21,527 nucleotides of DNA from JBCCRH01 sp039208045. Lineage in GTDB: Bacteria; Bacteroidota; Bacteroidia; Chitinophagales; Saprospiraceae. The stretch is taken from contig JBCCRH010000044.1 of the NCBI GenBank assembly GCA_039208045.1, positions 1 through 21,527 on the forward strand. Reading direction: 5' to 3'. A program made the position numbers and the translations under genes. The notes under the pieces are model-generated. The model made no database searches and was not told the origin of the DNA. It saw only the letters and a program-made list of their open reading frames with translations. Below are positions 13,494 to 21,527 of the stretch, piece after piece (position 1 is the first letter of the stretch; each line of letters starts with the position of its first letter).

Positions 13494-14774
13494 TTACCCA
13501 TCCAATCCAATTCGAGTACCATCCCTCAGCACTGCCCCTTTCTTGAGCACAATGATCCCATCGCGGATCACATGCGTATCTTTTTCTTCATCCTTTAGCG
13601 CTACACTACCATGTATACGTACATTATTACCAATACGACAGTCCTTATCAATAATGGCATTACGGATATAGCAGTTTTCACCAATACCCATTACTACGCC
13701 ATGCTTGGGCGTTTGTAGCTCCGATAGCGTCTCGAAATAGTCGTTACCCATAATAATGGCATTAGAGATTTCGGTACCCTCACCAATGCGCGAACGAATA
13801 CCAATCACCGAGCGCTCAATTTTACTGGCATGAATAATACAACCTTCTGCAATAATCGCCTTATTAAACCAAGTACCGAATATTTTAGAAGGCCCCAGCA
13901 TCCGTGGGCGTGTGTAGATCATTTTATCGTTATCAAATAGATTGAAGTCGGGCACAGGATCGGTCAGTGCAATATTGGCTTCAAAGAACGATCGGATGGT
14001 TCCAATATCGGTCCAATATTTATCAAAAGGATAGCTTGCTACTTTGTGACCCTGCTCAATAGCATATGGAATAATCTCCTTGCCAAAGTCGGTAGCATCG
14101 GGCTTTTCTTCGAACAGCTGCTCCATAAATTCCCGCTTAAAGATATAAATACCCATAGAAGCGAGATATACCTTGCCTTCATTACGATATTTATCTTCCA
14201 CTGCTGATTCCCAATCACCCAGCACATCCTGAGGAGGCTTTTCGGTGAAGTTATCAATGAAGCCTTTTTCATTAACCTTCATGATACCAAAGGCAGAAGC
14301 ATCTTTAGCTACCACTGGAATTGTAGCAATGGTCAGGTCAGCGCCTTGATCCACATGATAATTGGCCAATTTTTTAAAGTCCATCTGATACAACTGATCA
14401 CCAGAGAGAATAAGCACATAGTCGTGATCGTGCGTGCGTAGGTGGTGCATGGATTGGCGTACGGCATCGGCTGTGCCTTGAAACCAGTTGGCACTAGAGT
14501 GGGTTTGCTCTGCTGCTAAAATATCCACAAAGCCGTGGCTAAAGTGGTCAAAATTGTAAGTGTTCTTAATATGCTGGTTTAGTGAAGCCGAGTTGAACTG
14601 CGTCAGCACAAACATGCGGCGAACATCGGAGTTCAAACAATTAGAAATGGGAATATCGATGAGGCGGTACTTACCAGCAATAGGTACCGCAGGCTTAGAA
14701 CGCTCAGCAGTAAGGGGATGTAGTCGAGAGCCAACTCCGCCTCCGAGGATGAGGCTAATCATTTTTATGAGCAT
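13494..14774 (-). CDS. glgC: Glucose-1-phosphate adenylyltransferase (ADP-glucose pyrophosphorylase)
   Basis: Makes ADP-glucose and diphosphate from ATP and glucose-1-phosphate, the committed step of bacterial glycogen synthesis in the cytosol. There are 426 residues if started at ATG 14774. An in-frame ATG at 14762 (residue 5, MISLILGGG) has a better A-rich upstream and may be the real start. The nucleotidyltransferase domain shows LGGGVGSRLHPLT (10-22), ERSKPAVPIAGKYRLIDIPISNCLNS, WFQGTADAVRQ (97 on), LSGDQLYQMD and FTEKPP (176-181, with the Lys matching the glucose-1-phosphate-binding Lys195 of E. coli). Then come YWTDIGTI and a C-terminal left-handed beta-helix with hexapeptide-like repeats (IGIRSRIGEGTEISNAIIMG). 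The WFQG form resembles plant and cyanobacterial enzymes more than E. coli GlgC. It lies 48 bases behind glgA. Confidence 0.96.
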   Translation of the reverse strand: MLIKMISLILGGGVGSRLHPLTAERSKPAVPIAGKYRLIDIPISNCLNSDVRRMFVLTQFNSASLNQHIKNTYNFDHFSHGFVDILAAEQTHSSANWFQGTADAVRQSMHHLRTHDHDYVLILSGDQLYQMDFKKLANYHVDQGADLTIATIPVVAKDASAFGIMKVNEKGFIDNFTEKPPQDVLGDWESAVEDKYRNEGKVYLASMGIYIFKREFMEQLFEEKPDATDFGKEIIPYAIEQGHKVASYPFDKYWTDIGTIRSFFEANIALTDPVPDFNLFDNDKMIYTRPRMLGPSKIFGTWFNKAIIAEGCIIHASKIERSVIGIRSRIGEGTEISNAIIMGNDYFETLSELQTPKHGVVMGIGENCYIRNAIIDKDCRIGNNVRIHGSVALKDEEKDTHVIRDGIIVLKKGAVLRDGTRIGLDG

Positions 14775-14822
14775 ATTATCTAGTGGTTTAGTCGTTGGAT
14801 GATTATAATTAGGTTTGATAGA

Positions 14823-16262
14823 TTATCTAAAAGTAACTTCGTCATAGATGCGGATATAATCAGCTGCCGCGCGCTCCCAAGAAAAATCTACTTGCGTAAT
14901 CCGCTGTCTGACCTCCCGGAAAGTAGGTTCATTGTAATACAATTGCGCAGCGCGGTACAGCGCTAAATTGGCATCATCTAAAGTAAAGTGATCGAAACGG
15001 ATGCCTCTACCATCACCAGAAGGTTCACCAATATCCGGAACGGTATCTTTTAAGCCACCTACCGATCGAACAATCGGCACGGTACCATAGCGCATGGCAT
15101 ACATTTGGTTTAACCCACAAGGCTCTACCCTAGAGGGCATAAACAAAAAGTCAGAACCCGCGTACAGTTGATGGGCTAATGCCTCATTATACTCTAGGGA
15201 AGCATCAAAACGACCTCCAAAATGGTACCGATGGTGCTCAAAAGAGCGATGCAGATGCTGCTGCCCCGTACCCAATACCACAAAAGCGATATTAACACCA
15301 TTATGCACCATTCGCTGGATAAGGTCAGGAATTATATCCGCCCCTTTTTCTCCCACTAGCCGACCGATAAATGTAACTAAGGGTAGGCGCATATCCACTT
15401 TAAAGCGTTGTCCTAGCACCTGCTTGTTTTTTGCTTTAAAAGCATCCCAATCTCCGTTGAGTTGGTGCTTTATGTAAGTATCCGATCGCGGATCCCACAC
15501 TTGCGCATCAATACCATTAAGAACGCCCAAACTCTTATGCTGTTCGTGTTGCAACAAAGATTCCATGCCATTAGAATTGCTGCGCAATTCTTGCAGGTAG
15601 CTCGGCGAGACAGTCGTTACGCGCCAAGCACATTTGATGGCTGTTGCGAGCGGATTAATCGTATTATTCCAATCCAGCAGTCCCCGAGCACCACTATCAA
15701 AAAAGGGCATCAGATACAAATTTTGCCAGCTGAATGCCCCGTGATACACGCCATTATGAATGGTAAAAACGGTAGGCGTATGCGCTAAACTCTGGTATTC
15801 AGGAGCATACTTAATAAAAAATGGAATAAGCCCCGTATGATGATCGTGGCAGTGCAGAATTTCAGGTTGCCCAGGCGTATTCACTATCCACTGTAAGACT
15901 GCTTGCTGAAAGCAGAGGTAGCGCGACACCTCATCGCCATAGGTATGACCCGCAGGATCTTGGTAAATGCCTGGCCGATCAAACTTACCAGGTATATTAG
16001 CCACAAACAAAGGAAAGCCCAGCTGATCGGATTGCTCCTTCTCGATGGTAAAGGATACGTACTCATTATTAAGGCGAATAGCTCCTTTGTAGATAATCGA
16101 AAATTGCTGTTGAGTGATCCATTTGGTGTGATATTTGGGGATAATCACACCAGAGGTATGCCCTGCTTTATTCAAATATTTGGGTAGCGCACCTGCTACA
16201 TCGCCTAGGCCGCCTGCCTTGGCAGCAGGGTAGCATTCGGCACTAATATGGAGTACTCGCAT
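14823..16262 (-). CDS. glgA: Glycogen synthase (ADP-glucose type, GT5)
   Basis: Transfers glucose from ADP-glucose to the growing alpha-1,4-glucan. It has 479 residues, the normal length. The N-terminal GT5 domain opens with MRVLHISAECYPAAKAGGLGDV and carries the KxGGL ADP-glucose motif at Lys15-Leu19. HCHDHHTG (137-144) replaces the commoner HDWHT. The C-terminal GT-B domain has TFIGRLVGEKGADI (about 297-310, with the Arg and Lys that bind phosphate) and PSRVEPCGLNQMYAMRYGT with Glu380 in the expected catalytic-site position. Gene order is glgA-glgC, 48 bases apart, closed by the terminator at 13434-13476. No branching enzyme or phosphorylase is in the window. The 94-base gap upstream is shared with a divergent plus-strand gene. 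Confidence 0.96.
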   Translation of the reverse strand: MRVLHISAECYPAAKAGGLGDVAGALPKYLNKAGHTSGVIIPKYHTKWITQQQFSIIYKGAIRLNNEYVSFTIEKEQSDQLGFPLFVANIPGKFDRPGIYQDPAGHTYGDEVSRYLCFQQAVLQWIVNTPGQPEILHCHDHHTGLIPFFIKYAPEYQSLAHTPTVFTIHNGVYHGAFSWQNLYLMPFFDSGARGLLDWNNTINPLATAIKCAWRVTTVSPSYLQELRSNSNGMESLLQHEQHKSLGVLNGIDAQVWDPRSDTYIKHQLNGDWDAFKAKNKQVLGQRFKVDMRLPLVTFIGRLVGEKGADIIPDLIQRMVHNGVNIAFVVLGTGQQHLHRSFEHHRYHFGGRFDASLEYNEALAHQLYAGSDFLFMPSRVEPCGLNQMYAMRYGTVPIVRSVGGLKDTVPDIGEPSGDGRGIRFDHFTLDDANLALYRAAQLYYNEPTFREVRQRITQVDFSWERAAADYIRIYDEVTFR

Positions 16263-16356
16263 GGAGATAAGATCATTTGATGGTACTCACTAAAGGTAAA
16301 AAAAAATATAAGATAGCTTATTAAGATAACGTAAATTGTGGTCTGAAGCCAAGAAT
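16263..16356. promoter_or_regulatory. Divergent intergenic region between glgA and the GT-C-like gene
   Basis: AT-rich 94 bases. On the minus strand TACCTTTA (16291-16298) differs by one base from TAnnTTTG and could serve glgA. On the plus strand TAAATTGT near 16332 also differs by one. No operator-like palindrome stands out. Both promoter assignments are weak. Confidence 0.3.
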
Positions 16357-18168
16357 ATGAATCTTCCCTCCTCTAAATGGGTCATTGGAATTGTACTGCT
16401 ATTCGCAGTAGCCTGTAGCTGGATCCATAACAAAATAGGCTCGCAAGAAACCAATGTGCTCACCTGGGATGTCTACGGCTATTACCTCTATCTTCCAGCC
16501 ATCTTTATCTATGGCGATACCGAAGCCTACACCTTCACTGAGCAACACTTCGAAAACTATCAAATCTCCACTAATCGCTACCAGCTCAATCCCAAATCGG
16601 AAGGGCTTTTTGCCCCCATCTATACCATAGGTATGGCTATTTTGTGGCTGCCCTTCTTCCTAATTGCCCATGCGTTAGCGGCAATGACCTCCACCTGGCC
16701 AGCCGATGGCCTTTCCTTTCCTTACCAACTGGCCATTGTAATCGCCTCCTGGGCCTATGCCCTACTGGGGTGGTGGTACTTACGTAAAATATTACTCATT
16801 TTCTGCTCCGAATGGGTTACGTCCCTTACGGTGGTGGTCATTTTTCTGGGTACGAATTACTTTCACTACCTCTGTTTTGAGAGCGGCATGCCGCATTCTT
16901 TTCTCTTTGCCCTTTATGCAGTAGTGCTCTACCAAACCTACCAGTTTTACCAGCAGCCGAGCTGGGGTCGCGTTATCGCAGTGGGTGTTCCAATGGCGCT
17001 TTTGTGCCTGGCTCGCCCTTCGGAAGGCATCGTGCTGCTGCTGTTTTTTGGCTACGGCTTGTATAACACAGCAACTATACGAGCGCGCCTCCCCTTTTGG
17101 CGAAAGCACTTCACTAAGCTGGTGCTTTTAGGTGCAGTCGGCGTGCTCACCATTTCGCCACAGCTCTTCTACTGGAAGCTCAACCTTGGCATGTGGGTCT
17201 ACAATGGCTACGAAGGCCACCACTTTGATTTTTGGAAGCCCCATCTGTTGGAGGGCTTATTTAGCTATCGCAAAGGGTGGCTGCTTTACACACCTATTAT
17301 GCTGCTCATAGTGCCAGGGTTTATTTGGCTTTACAGCAAAATGCGGACTTGGTTTTGGCCAGTTTTGGGCTTCACTTTGCTCAATTTGTACATAGTATAT
17401 AGCTGGCATATTTGGTGGTATGCTTCCACCTTTGGTTCACGGGCGGTCATTCAGTCGTATGCCGTTTTGGCCTTGCCTATTGCGTCGTTTTTTGGCAGCA
17501 CTTTCGTGCAAAAATCAAGACTACTCCAATGGATAGTAGGGAGCTTTATCTTAGGATGCATTGCCTTAAATCACTTTCAAGACTGGCAGTACCGCCAGCG
17601 CATCCTCCCCTTCGACGAGACGACTAAAACCTACTATTGGAAGATATTCGGAGCCACCTCACTACCCAGCGCTGACCTTCGAAAATACCTGGATGTTGAC
17701 GAAGCGATGCCCCCGTCATTTACGAAAGTGATCGCACAACAGAAAGCAATAGTACAAGCGGATTCTAGCCAACAAGCAATAGGAATACAACAAGGCCGAA
17801 TGGCCGAGCGCCTCGACAAATCCCACGAATTCAGCCAAACGATCAACTGGTATCTCAATGAAGCAGAGGGAGAGCAGTATTCCAACAACTGGCTACAGGT
17901 AGACGCTAGCGTCTTTGCGGAAAGTTCTAACTTTATTAAATGGCAAACTGCCTATTTCGTTACCGAAATACAGCGCAATGGCGAAAGTACGAAATGGATA
18001 GGGGTGCGCTTCCAACGTTATATTAAGCCCCAGCAATGGGAAGCTTTACGCTATGAAACACAACTCCCAGCCCTACAAGCCAATGACTTGATCAAAGTAT
18101 ACCTCTGGAATCAAGGGCCAGATACCATCTATCAAGAAGGCATCCAGGCCCGTATTTTGAGCCAATAA
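16357..18168 (+). CDS. Multi-pass membrane protein, GT-C-like glycosyltransferase candidate
   Basis: 603 residues from ATG 16357; I prefer this to the in-frame TTG 16336, since it gives a short N-terminus before TM1 (about 8-24). About ten hydrophobic segments follow up to residue ~420. After TM1 comes TWDVYGYYLYLPA with Asp38, resembling the first-loop acidic motif of GT-C enzymes (PMT/ArnT-like) that use polyprenyl-phosphate sugars. Later loops contain FESGMPHSFLFALYA, LARPSEGIVLLL and SYRKGWLLYTP, which I associate with uncharacterised Bacteroidetes membrane proteins. The last ~180 residues are soluble and partly beta-rich, probably periplasmic. The substrate is unknown. It is divergent from glgA and convergent with the next gene (stops 9 bases apart); no operon partner is visible. 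Confidence 0.7.
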   Translation: MNLPSSKWVIGIVLLFAVACSWIHNKIGSQETNVLTWDVYGYYLYLPAIFIYGDTEAYTFTEQHFENYQISTNRYQLNPKSEGLFAPIYTIGMAILWLPFFLIAHALAAMTSTWPADGLSFPYQLAIVIASWAYALLGWWYLRKILLIFCSEWVTSLTVVVIFLGTNYFHYLCFESGMPHSFLFALYAVVLYQTYQFYQQPSWGRVIAVGVPMALLCLARPSEGIVLLLFFGYGLYNTATIRARLPFWRKHFTKLVLLGAVGVLTISPQLFYWKLNLGMWVYNGYEGHHFDFWKPHLLEGLFSYRKGWLLYTPIMLLIVPGFIWLYSKMRTWFWPVLGFTLLNLYIVYSWHIWWYASTFGSRAVIQSYAVLALPIASFFGSTFVQKSRLLQWIVGSFILGCIALNHFQDWQYRQRILPFDETTKTYYWKIFGATSLPSADLRKYLDVDEAMPPSFTKVIAQQKAIVQADSSQQAIGIQQGRMAERLDKSHEFSQTINWYLNEAEGEQYSNNWLQVDASVFAESSNFIKWQTAYFVTEIQRNGESTKWIGVRFQRYIKPQQWEALRYETQLPALQANDLIKVYLWNQGPDTIYQEGIQARILSQ

Positions 18169-18177
18169 GGGCTGGGC

Positions 18178-18594
18178 TTATCCACGTCCTCTGCCGCCCC
18201 TTCTATTCCTCCTATTCTGGCGCTGTTGTTCTTGGTATTGTTTATACAGCTCTAGCTGCTCGGCGGTAAGTACTTCACTCACTTCCTTCAAGCGTTCTTC
18301 ATTCATACTGCGCATATTGGAGCGTATACTTGCAAAATCGCCACTTTCTCTCATCTTTTGGATGCGTTCTTGATACTTCTGATTAATGGCATCAAAGGCT
18401 TGTTCTTGCTCTATGTCGAGGGCGAGCATCGCCTTGAGCTGTTGGTATTGCTCTTGCATGCGCTGCTGGCGGTCGCCTCTGCGATCCTGCGGAGCATTTG
18501 CTTCTGGCTGGGGTTGCGGGCTAACAGCTTCTTTGGTGCTATTGCAGCTGGCAGCAAGGCCAACCACTAGAAGTAGCATAAGTAATTTCTTCAT
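18178..18594 (-). CDS. Small Spy/CpxP-like lipoprotein with RG-rich C-terminus
   Basis: A 138-residue lipoprotein with signal and lipobox LAASC (Cys17), then a Pro/Gln/Asp linker (about 20-40). A highly helical, Gln/Glu/Arg-rich domain (about 40-125) includes LALDIEQEQAFDAI and VLTAEQLELYKQY, an LTxxQ-type motif as in Spy/CpxP periplasmic chaperones. The C-terminus is RRNRRGGRGRG, strongly basic and glycine-rich. Family members bind unfolded envelope proteins; the function here is inferred. It starts 19 bases after the beta-barrel gene and is probably co-transcribed with it. The barrel has a similar RG-rich insert. The gene is convergent with the GT-C-like gene (9 bases between stops) and no terminator is seen there. 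Confidence 0.75.
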   Translation of the reverse strand: MKKLLMLLLVVGLAASCNSTKEAVSPQPQPEANAPQDRRGDRQQRMQEQYQQLKAMLALDIEQEQAFDAINQKYQERIQKMRESGDFASIRSNMRSMNEERLKEVSEVLTAEQLELYKQYQEQQRQNRRNRRGGRGRG

Positions 18595-18613
18595 TTATGA
18601 TGTAGTTTAATGA

Positions 18614-21493
18614 TTACCATCCCATTCTGCGGCGCCATCGGTCGCGCTCCTCCTCTTTTTCTCTTTTTTTAGGTGTACCGAAATGGCGCAGCTGGTACAC
18701 AAAATTGAGCATAAAATACTGCTGTAAGACTTCCGTCTGAATGTCTTCAATGTAGGTTTCGGTGATGTTACGCTGAATGCTGGTATTCTGCCTCAGGATA
18801 TCAAACATCGAGATGTTGAGTTCCCCGCGTTGATTTTTGAAGAGCTTTTTGCCCACACTCGCATTCCAAAGCCAAAAATTCTGATCGACCGTTTCGGAAA
18901 AACCGCTAAATAGTTGGTTCGTCAAATTGGTGCGCACCACCCAGCCTCCCTTGAAGATCAAAGTCAACTGTGCCTCCGACACTTGATTAAAATAATTGGT
19001 GTTCTGATCAGTATTTAGCGTATTGGTGACTGTATTGTAGCTGGAAGTAGAAGAAATAGTAAAATCGACATTTTGACTGATATTACTGCTGAGTACCACG
19101 CCCAAGCCGTAAGTCGCGTTATTGGAATAATTCAACTCTTGGTCAATCAGGCCCGGCTGGCGCACATAGTTACCTGATAGGTTGAAATTCAAGTTTGATT
19201 TGATCGCTTTTACGGGTAAGCCATAGGTGATAAAAGAGCGCAGATTCCAGTAGCCATCCAAATTCACAGGCTCAATGAGCTGGGCACCGCGCTGGAAGGC
19301 TACATCACCATCCAGAATGGTATTTTCTTTGGCAATGGTCGTGCTATTGGCAATGTAATTATTAGTGGTAGAAGCACTCAAAAGGGTATAAAAGACGCTT
19401 GCATTCGTGGTATTGGTTTTAGAATACCTCAAAAATAAGCGGTGCTGATAGCTTTGTCTCAAATTGGGATTACCCGTGCTCAGCTGCAAAGGATTGCTAT
19501 TATCAATAACGGATTGTAATTGATTAATCGAGGGGACATCCGTATTGGTACGATAAAAAATGCGCAAGTTCTCCGACTTCGAAACGCGGTACCGAAACAT
19601 AGCAAAGGGCAGCACATCAAAGAAGCTACGATTCGAGGCATCCGCAAAGGGAAACTGCTGCTCATTATCCAAGCTCGCCCATTGTGCATTGACCCGAGTC
19701 GTCAAAAAATAGCCTTTGCCCCGGTAGACGTAGCCCAAGCCCGCTTGATGCGTTCGATACTCACTATCAAAAATATTACTCAGGCCCGTATTCAGGTCAG
19801 AATAGGTGCCACTATCCGACGAAAAATCGAAGGTCTCCTGATCGGAATTATTTTGCTGCAAACTGGCGTCATAGCTGAATTGCAGCATACTACGTCGGGC
19901 TAGCGGCTCGGTATAAATCACGCGCGCCCGATGCGTCCAACCTTCTGTTAGTAAGGTATTTATCTGATCAGTCGTATCGGTAAAGGTAGGATCAAAACGG
20001 CTACTGGTGGCCGAAAATAGTTCGCTATCGCCACTATTTTCGTTGTACTGCGTGGTGACTCTTACTGAAAAGGAGCGCCCTCGCTTTTCAAAGCGCTGGC
20101 GGTAGAGCAAAGTATTGGAAAAGTTGATGCCTGTCAGCTCAGAGTTGAAGTCGTAAAAGGAGTTATTGATAGGCGTATCTGTAGTAAAGGTCTCGCCAAT
20201 GGTTTGCTCTGCCCCTTCATTTTGCTGGATACTCAGGCGAGGACGAAGCAGTATACTGGCCTTATCATTGATGTCGTAGTCTAAGCGCAGATTAAAACGA
20301 TGGTTGCGATTGGTGCTACTAGAAAGGGTGGTCTCGTCATAAAACTGCTGAAAATCATTTCGATCATTAATCAATTCTTGATTGAGCAGTTGATCAGCGG
20401 TGTTTTCATTCCAGTTAAAAAAATAGCTCCCGGCCACTTCCAGTTTCTCTCCCCAATTGTCCGTATAATTCAACCCCAGCGCATGCGTCTGCGTAATACC
20501 CGACTGATTATTGACTAAAAAGTCATTGACACTTCCTCCACCGAAGCTCCCGCGCCCTCTCCCGCCGCCCTGGCCACCACGCCCGCCTCTGCGCCCGCGC
20601 CCTTGCGAGCCCACCACGCCCAGCAAGTCTTCCGTGGCAAAATTCTGCGTATTGATATTATTGGATTGCAAAATGATAGAGGTTCGACTATCGCCATTAA
20701 AGAGATTGATATTCCCTCCGGCCTGATAGCGCTCATCCGTTCCATAGCCGCCAAATACTTTGCCAAACTGCCCATTGCGCATGTCCTTTTTGGTGACAAT
20801 ATTCATGGTTTTGGTGGTCTCTCCATCATTAAAACCCGAAAACTGCGACTGCTCGCTTTGCTGATCGAATATCTCAATCTTATCGATAATCTCAGCAGGC
20901 AAGTTCTTCAGAGCGGCGGCCGGGTCATTGCCAAAGAACGGCTTGCCATCCACCAGCACTTCCTGTACATTTTCGCCCTGGGCCTGCACCTGGCCATTTT
21001 GTAAAACCACCCCTGGCATTTTACGCACCAAATCCTCGGCATTCGCGTCAGGGTTGGTCTTGAAAGCATTGGCATTGTATTGAGTGGTATCGCCATTTTG
21101 AACCGCTGGAAGCACCTGCTCCGTTACTTCCACCTGATCGAGCTCTACCGATGAGGACTGTAAAGCAAGCGTCTGAAGGGGAAAAATACGATTGCCGCCC
21201 AGGCTAGCGGTTCTATTCATCGTTCGGTATCCTAAAAATGTGATTTCCACTCGATAATCTCCATCTGGCAGTTCTTTGATCCAAAAAAAGCCACGCTCAT
21301 CGGAGACCGCATCGCGCTGAAACTGATCGGAGGTTCGGATGGCTGAAATGTGCGCGCCAGGCAGGGCTTTGCCATCTGATAGATCAGCGACTCGCCCCGT
21401 GATGGAGTTGCTTTGCGCGATAAGCTGCGTATTTGTCGTTAGTAGAAACACAACGAATACCAGGGTAAGAGTAGCTATAAAAGATTGATTCAT
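18614..21493 (-). CDS. TonB-dependent-receptor-like outer-membrane beta-barrel protein (CarboxypepD_reg + plug + OMP_b-brl)
   Basis: 959 residues. A signal peptide ends near residue 26 (LIAQ). A carboxypeptidase-regulatory-like beta-sandwich follows (about 30-110, ITGRVADLSDGKALPGAHIS...). A plug-like domain at about 115-235 contains NGDTTQYNANAFKTNPDANA, EDLVRKMPGV, VLVDGKPFFGNDP and LPAEIIDKIEIFD, blocks typical of the Bacteroidetes OMP_b-brl family. The rest is an Asn/Thr/Ser-rich barrel with alternating strands to about residue 940. A Gly/Arg-rich insert (about 296-320) sits between the first barrel strands, and the C-terminus has a charged tail (KKREKEEERDRWRRRMGW) after the last strand. 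No SusD partner is adjacent. Transport substrate unknown; some family members may not transport at all. It is followed by the Spy-like lipoprotein gene. Confidence 0.9.
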   Translation of the reverse strand: MNQSFIATLTLVFVVFLLTTNTQLIAQSNSITGRVADLSDGKALPGAHISAIRTSDQFQRDAVSDERGFFWIKELPDGDYRVEITFLGYRTMNRTASLGGNRIFPLQTLALQSSSVELDQVEVTEQVLPAVQNGDTTQYNANAFKTNPDANAEDLVRKMPGVVLQNGQVQAQGENVQEVLVDGKPFFGNDPAAALKNLPAEIIDKIEIFDQQSEQSQFSGFNDGETTKTMNIVTKKDMRNGQFGKVFGGYGTDERYQAGGNINLFNGDSRTSIILQSNNINTQNFATEDLLGVVGSQGRGRRGGRGGQGGGRGRGSFGGGSVNDFLVNNQSGITQTHALGLNYTDNWGEKLEVAGSYFFNWNENTADQLLNQELINDRNDFQQFYDETTLSSSTNRNHRFNLRLDYDINDKASILLRPRLSIQQNEGAEQTIGETFTTDTPINNSFYDFNSELTGINFSNTLLYRQRFEKRGRSFSVRVTTQYNENSGDSELFSATSSRFDPTFTDTTDQINTLLTEGWTHRARVIYTEPLARRSMLQFSYDASLQQNNSDQETFDFSSDSGTYSDLNTGLSNIFDSEYRTHQAGLGYVYRGKGYFLTTRVNAQWASLDNEQQFPFADASNRSFFDVLPFAMFRYRVSKSENLRIFYRTNTDVPSINQLQSVIDNSNPLQLSTGNPNLRQSYQHRLFLRYSKTNTTNASVFYTLLSASTTNNYIANSTTIAKENTILDGDVAFQRGAQLIEPVNLDGYWNLRSFITYGLPVKAIKSNLNFNLSGNYVRQPGLIDQELNYSNNATYGLGVVLSSNISQNVDFTISSTSSYNTVTNTLNTDQNTNYFNQVSEAQLTLIFKGGWVVRTNLTNQLFSGFSETVDQNFWLWNASVGKKLFKNQRGELNISMFDILRQNTSIQRNITETYIEDIQTEVLQQYFMLNFVYQLRHFGTPKKREKEEERDRWRRRMGW

Positions 21494-21527
21494 ATCGGCG
21501 ATTGTTTTTTAGTTAGACCACTTCAGC

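Noticed and set aside
18169..18177. Terminator between the convergent GT-C-like and lipoprotein genes
   Set aside because: Only 9 bases separate the stops, and no hairpin with a T run is visible, so termination must occur inside the opposing gene or by another mechanism.
20511..20726. Proline/arginine-rich plus-strand ORF
   Set aside because: It is the antisense shadow of the Gly/Arg-rich insert in the beta-barrel gene; the biased codons produce an open frame by chance.
1..21527. CRISPR array, tRNA or rRNA genes, intact insertion sequence, phage genes
   Set aside because: I looked for regular spaced repeats, cloverleaf or rRNA-like sequences, and transposase or phage proteins on both strands and saw none.

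Overview
The window looks like chromosomal DNA of a Bacteroidota bacterium. This rests on several observations: Bacteroidetes-type -7 elements (TAnnTTTG) upstream of the tetR and probably metK genes, no Shine-Dalgarno motifs before starts, a long MetK of the type usual in this phylum, an OMP_b-brl/CarboxypepD_reg outer-membrane receptor, and a tetR-tolC-MFP-RND operon in the usual Bacteroidetes order. The class Saprospiria (Lewinella/Haliscomenobacter-like) is my guess from protein flavour only. Most of the window is ordinary housekeeping and envelope DNA. The less ordinary parts are three non-coding gaps and a small toxin-antitoxin pair.

Layout, left to right. 1-243: tail of an unrecognised gene. 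244-534: non-coding, with several short hairpins. 535-1803 (+): two secreted thioredoxin-fold proteins, a TlpA/ResA-like lipoprotein and a redoxin with a CNTC motif, closed by a strong terminator at 1830-1864. 1909-2410 (+): antitoxin/ParE-like toxin pair. 2411-2673: palindrome-rich gap. 2674-5905 (-): four genes, namely pdxH, a FAHD1-like fumarylacetoacetate hydrolase-family enzyme, metK with its own leader, and a hypothetical gene 2 bases behind metK. 5906-6522: a 617-base gap with an orphan minus-strand terminator, a long-range 14-bp stem and a possible 50-codon ORF. 6523-13337 (-): tetR, tolC-like, membrane-fusion protein and RND permease as one operon, with a promoter and candidate operator before tetR and a terminator after the permease gene. 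13494-16262 (-): glgA and glgC for glycogen synthesis. 16357-18168 (+): large GT-C-like membrane protein. 18178-21493 (-): TonB-dependent-receptor-like beta-barrel followed by a small Spy-like lipoprotein, both with Arg/Gly-rich segments.

How the genes work together. The RND operon encodes a complete tripartite efflux pump with its own TetR regulator. GlgC makes ADP-glucose and GlgA polymerises it. PdxH and MetK make the cofactors PLP and S-adenosylmethionine. The two thioredoxin-fold proteins probably act on thiols or peroxides in the periplasm. The beta-barrel and the Spy-like lipoprotein appear co-transcribed and may act together at the outer membrane. No tRNA, rRNA, CRISPR array, intact insertion sequence or phage gene was seen. 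The best candidates for something undescribed are the structured gap at 5970-6180, the two-hairpin palindromic element at 2612-2666, and the shared RG-rich segments of the last two genes.
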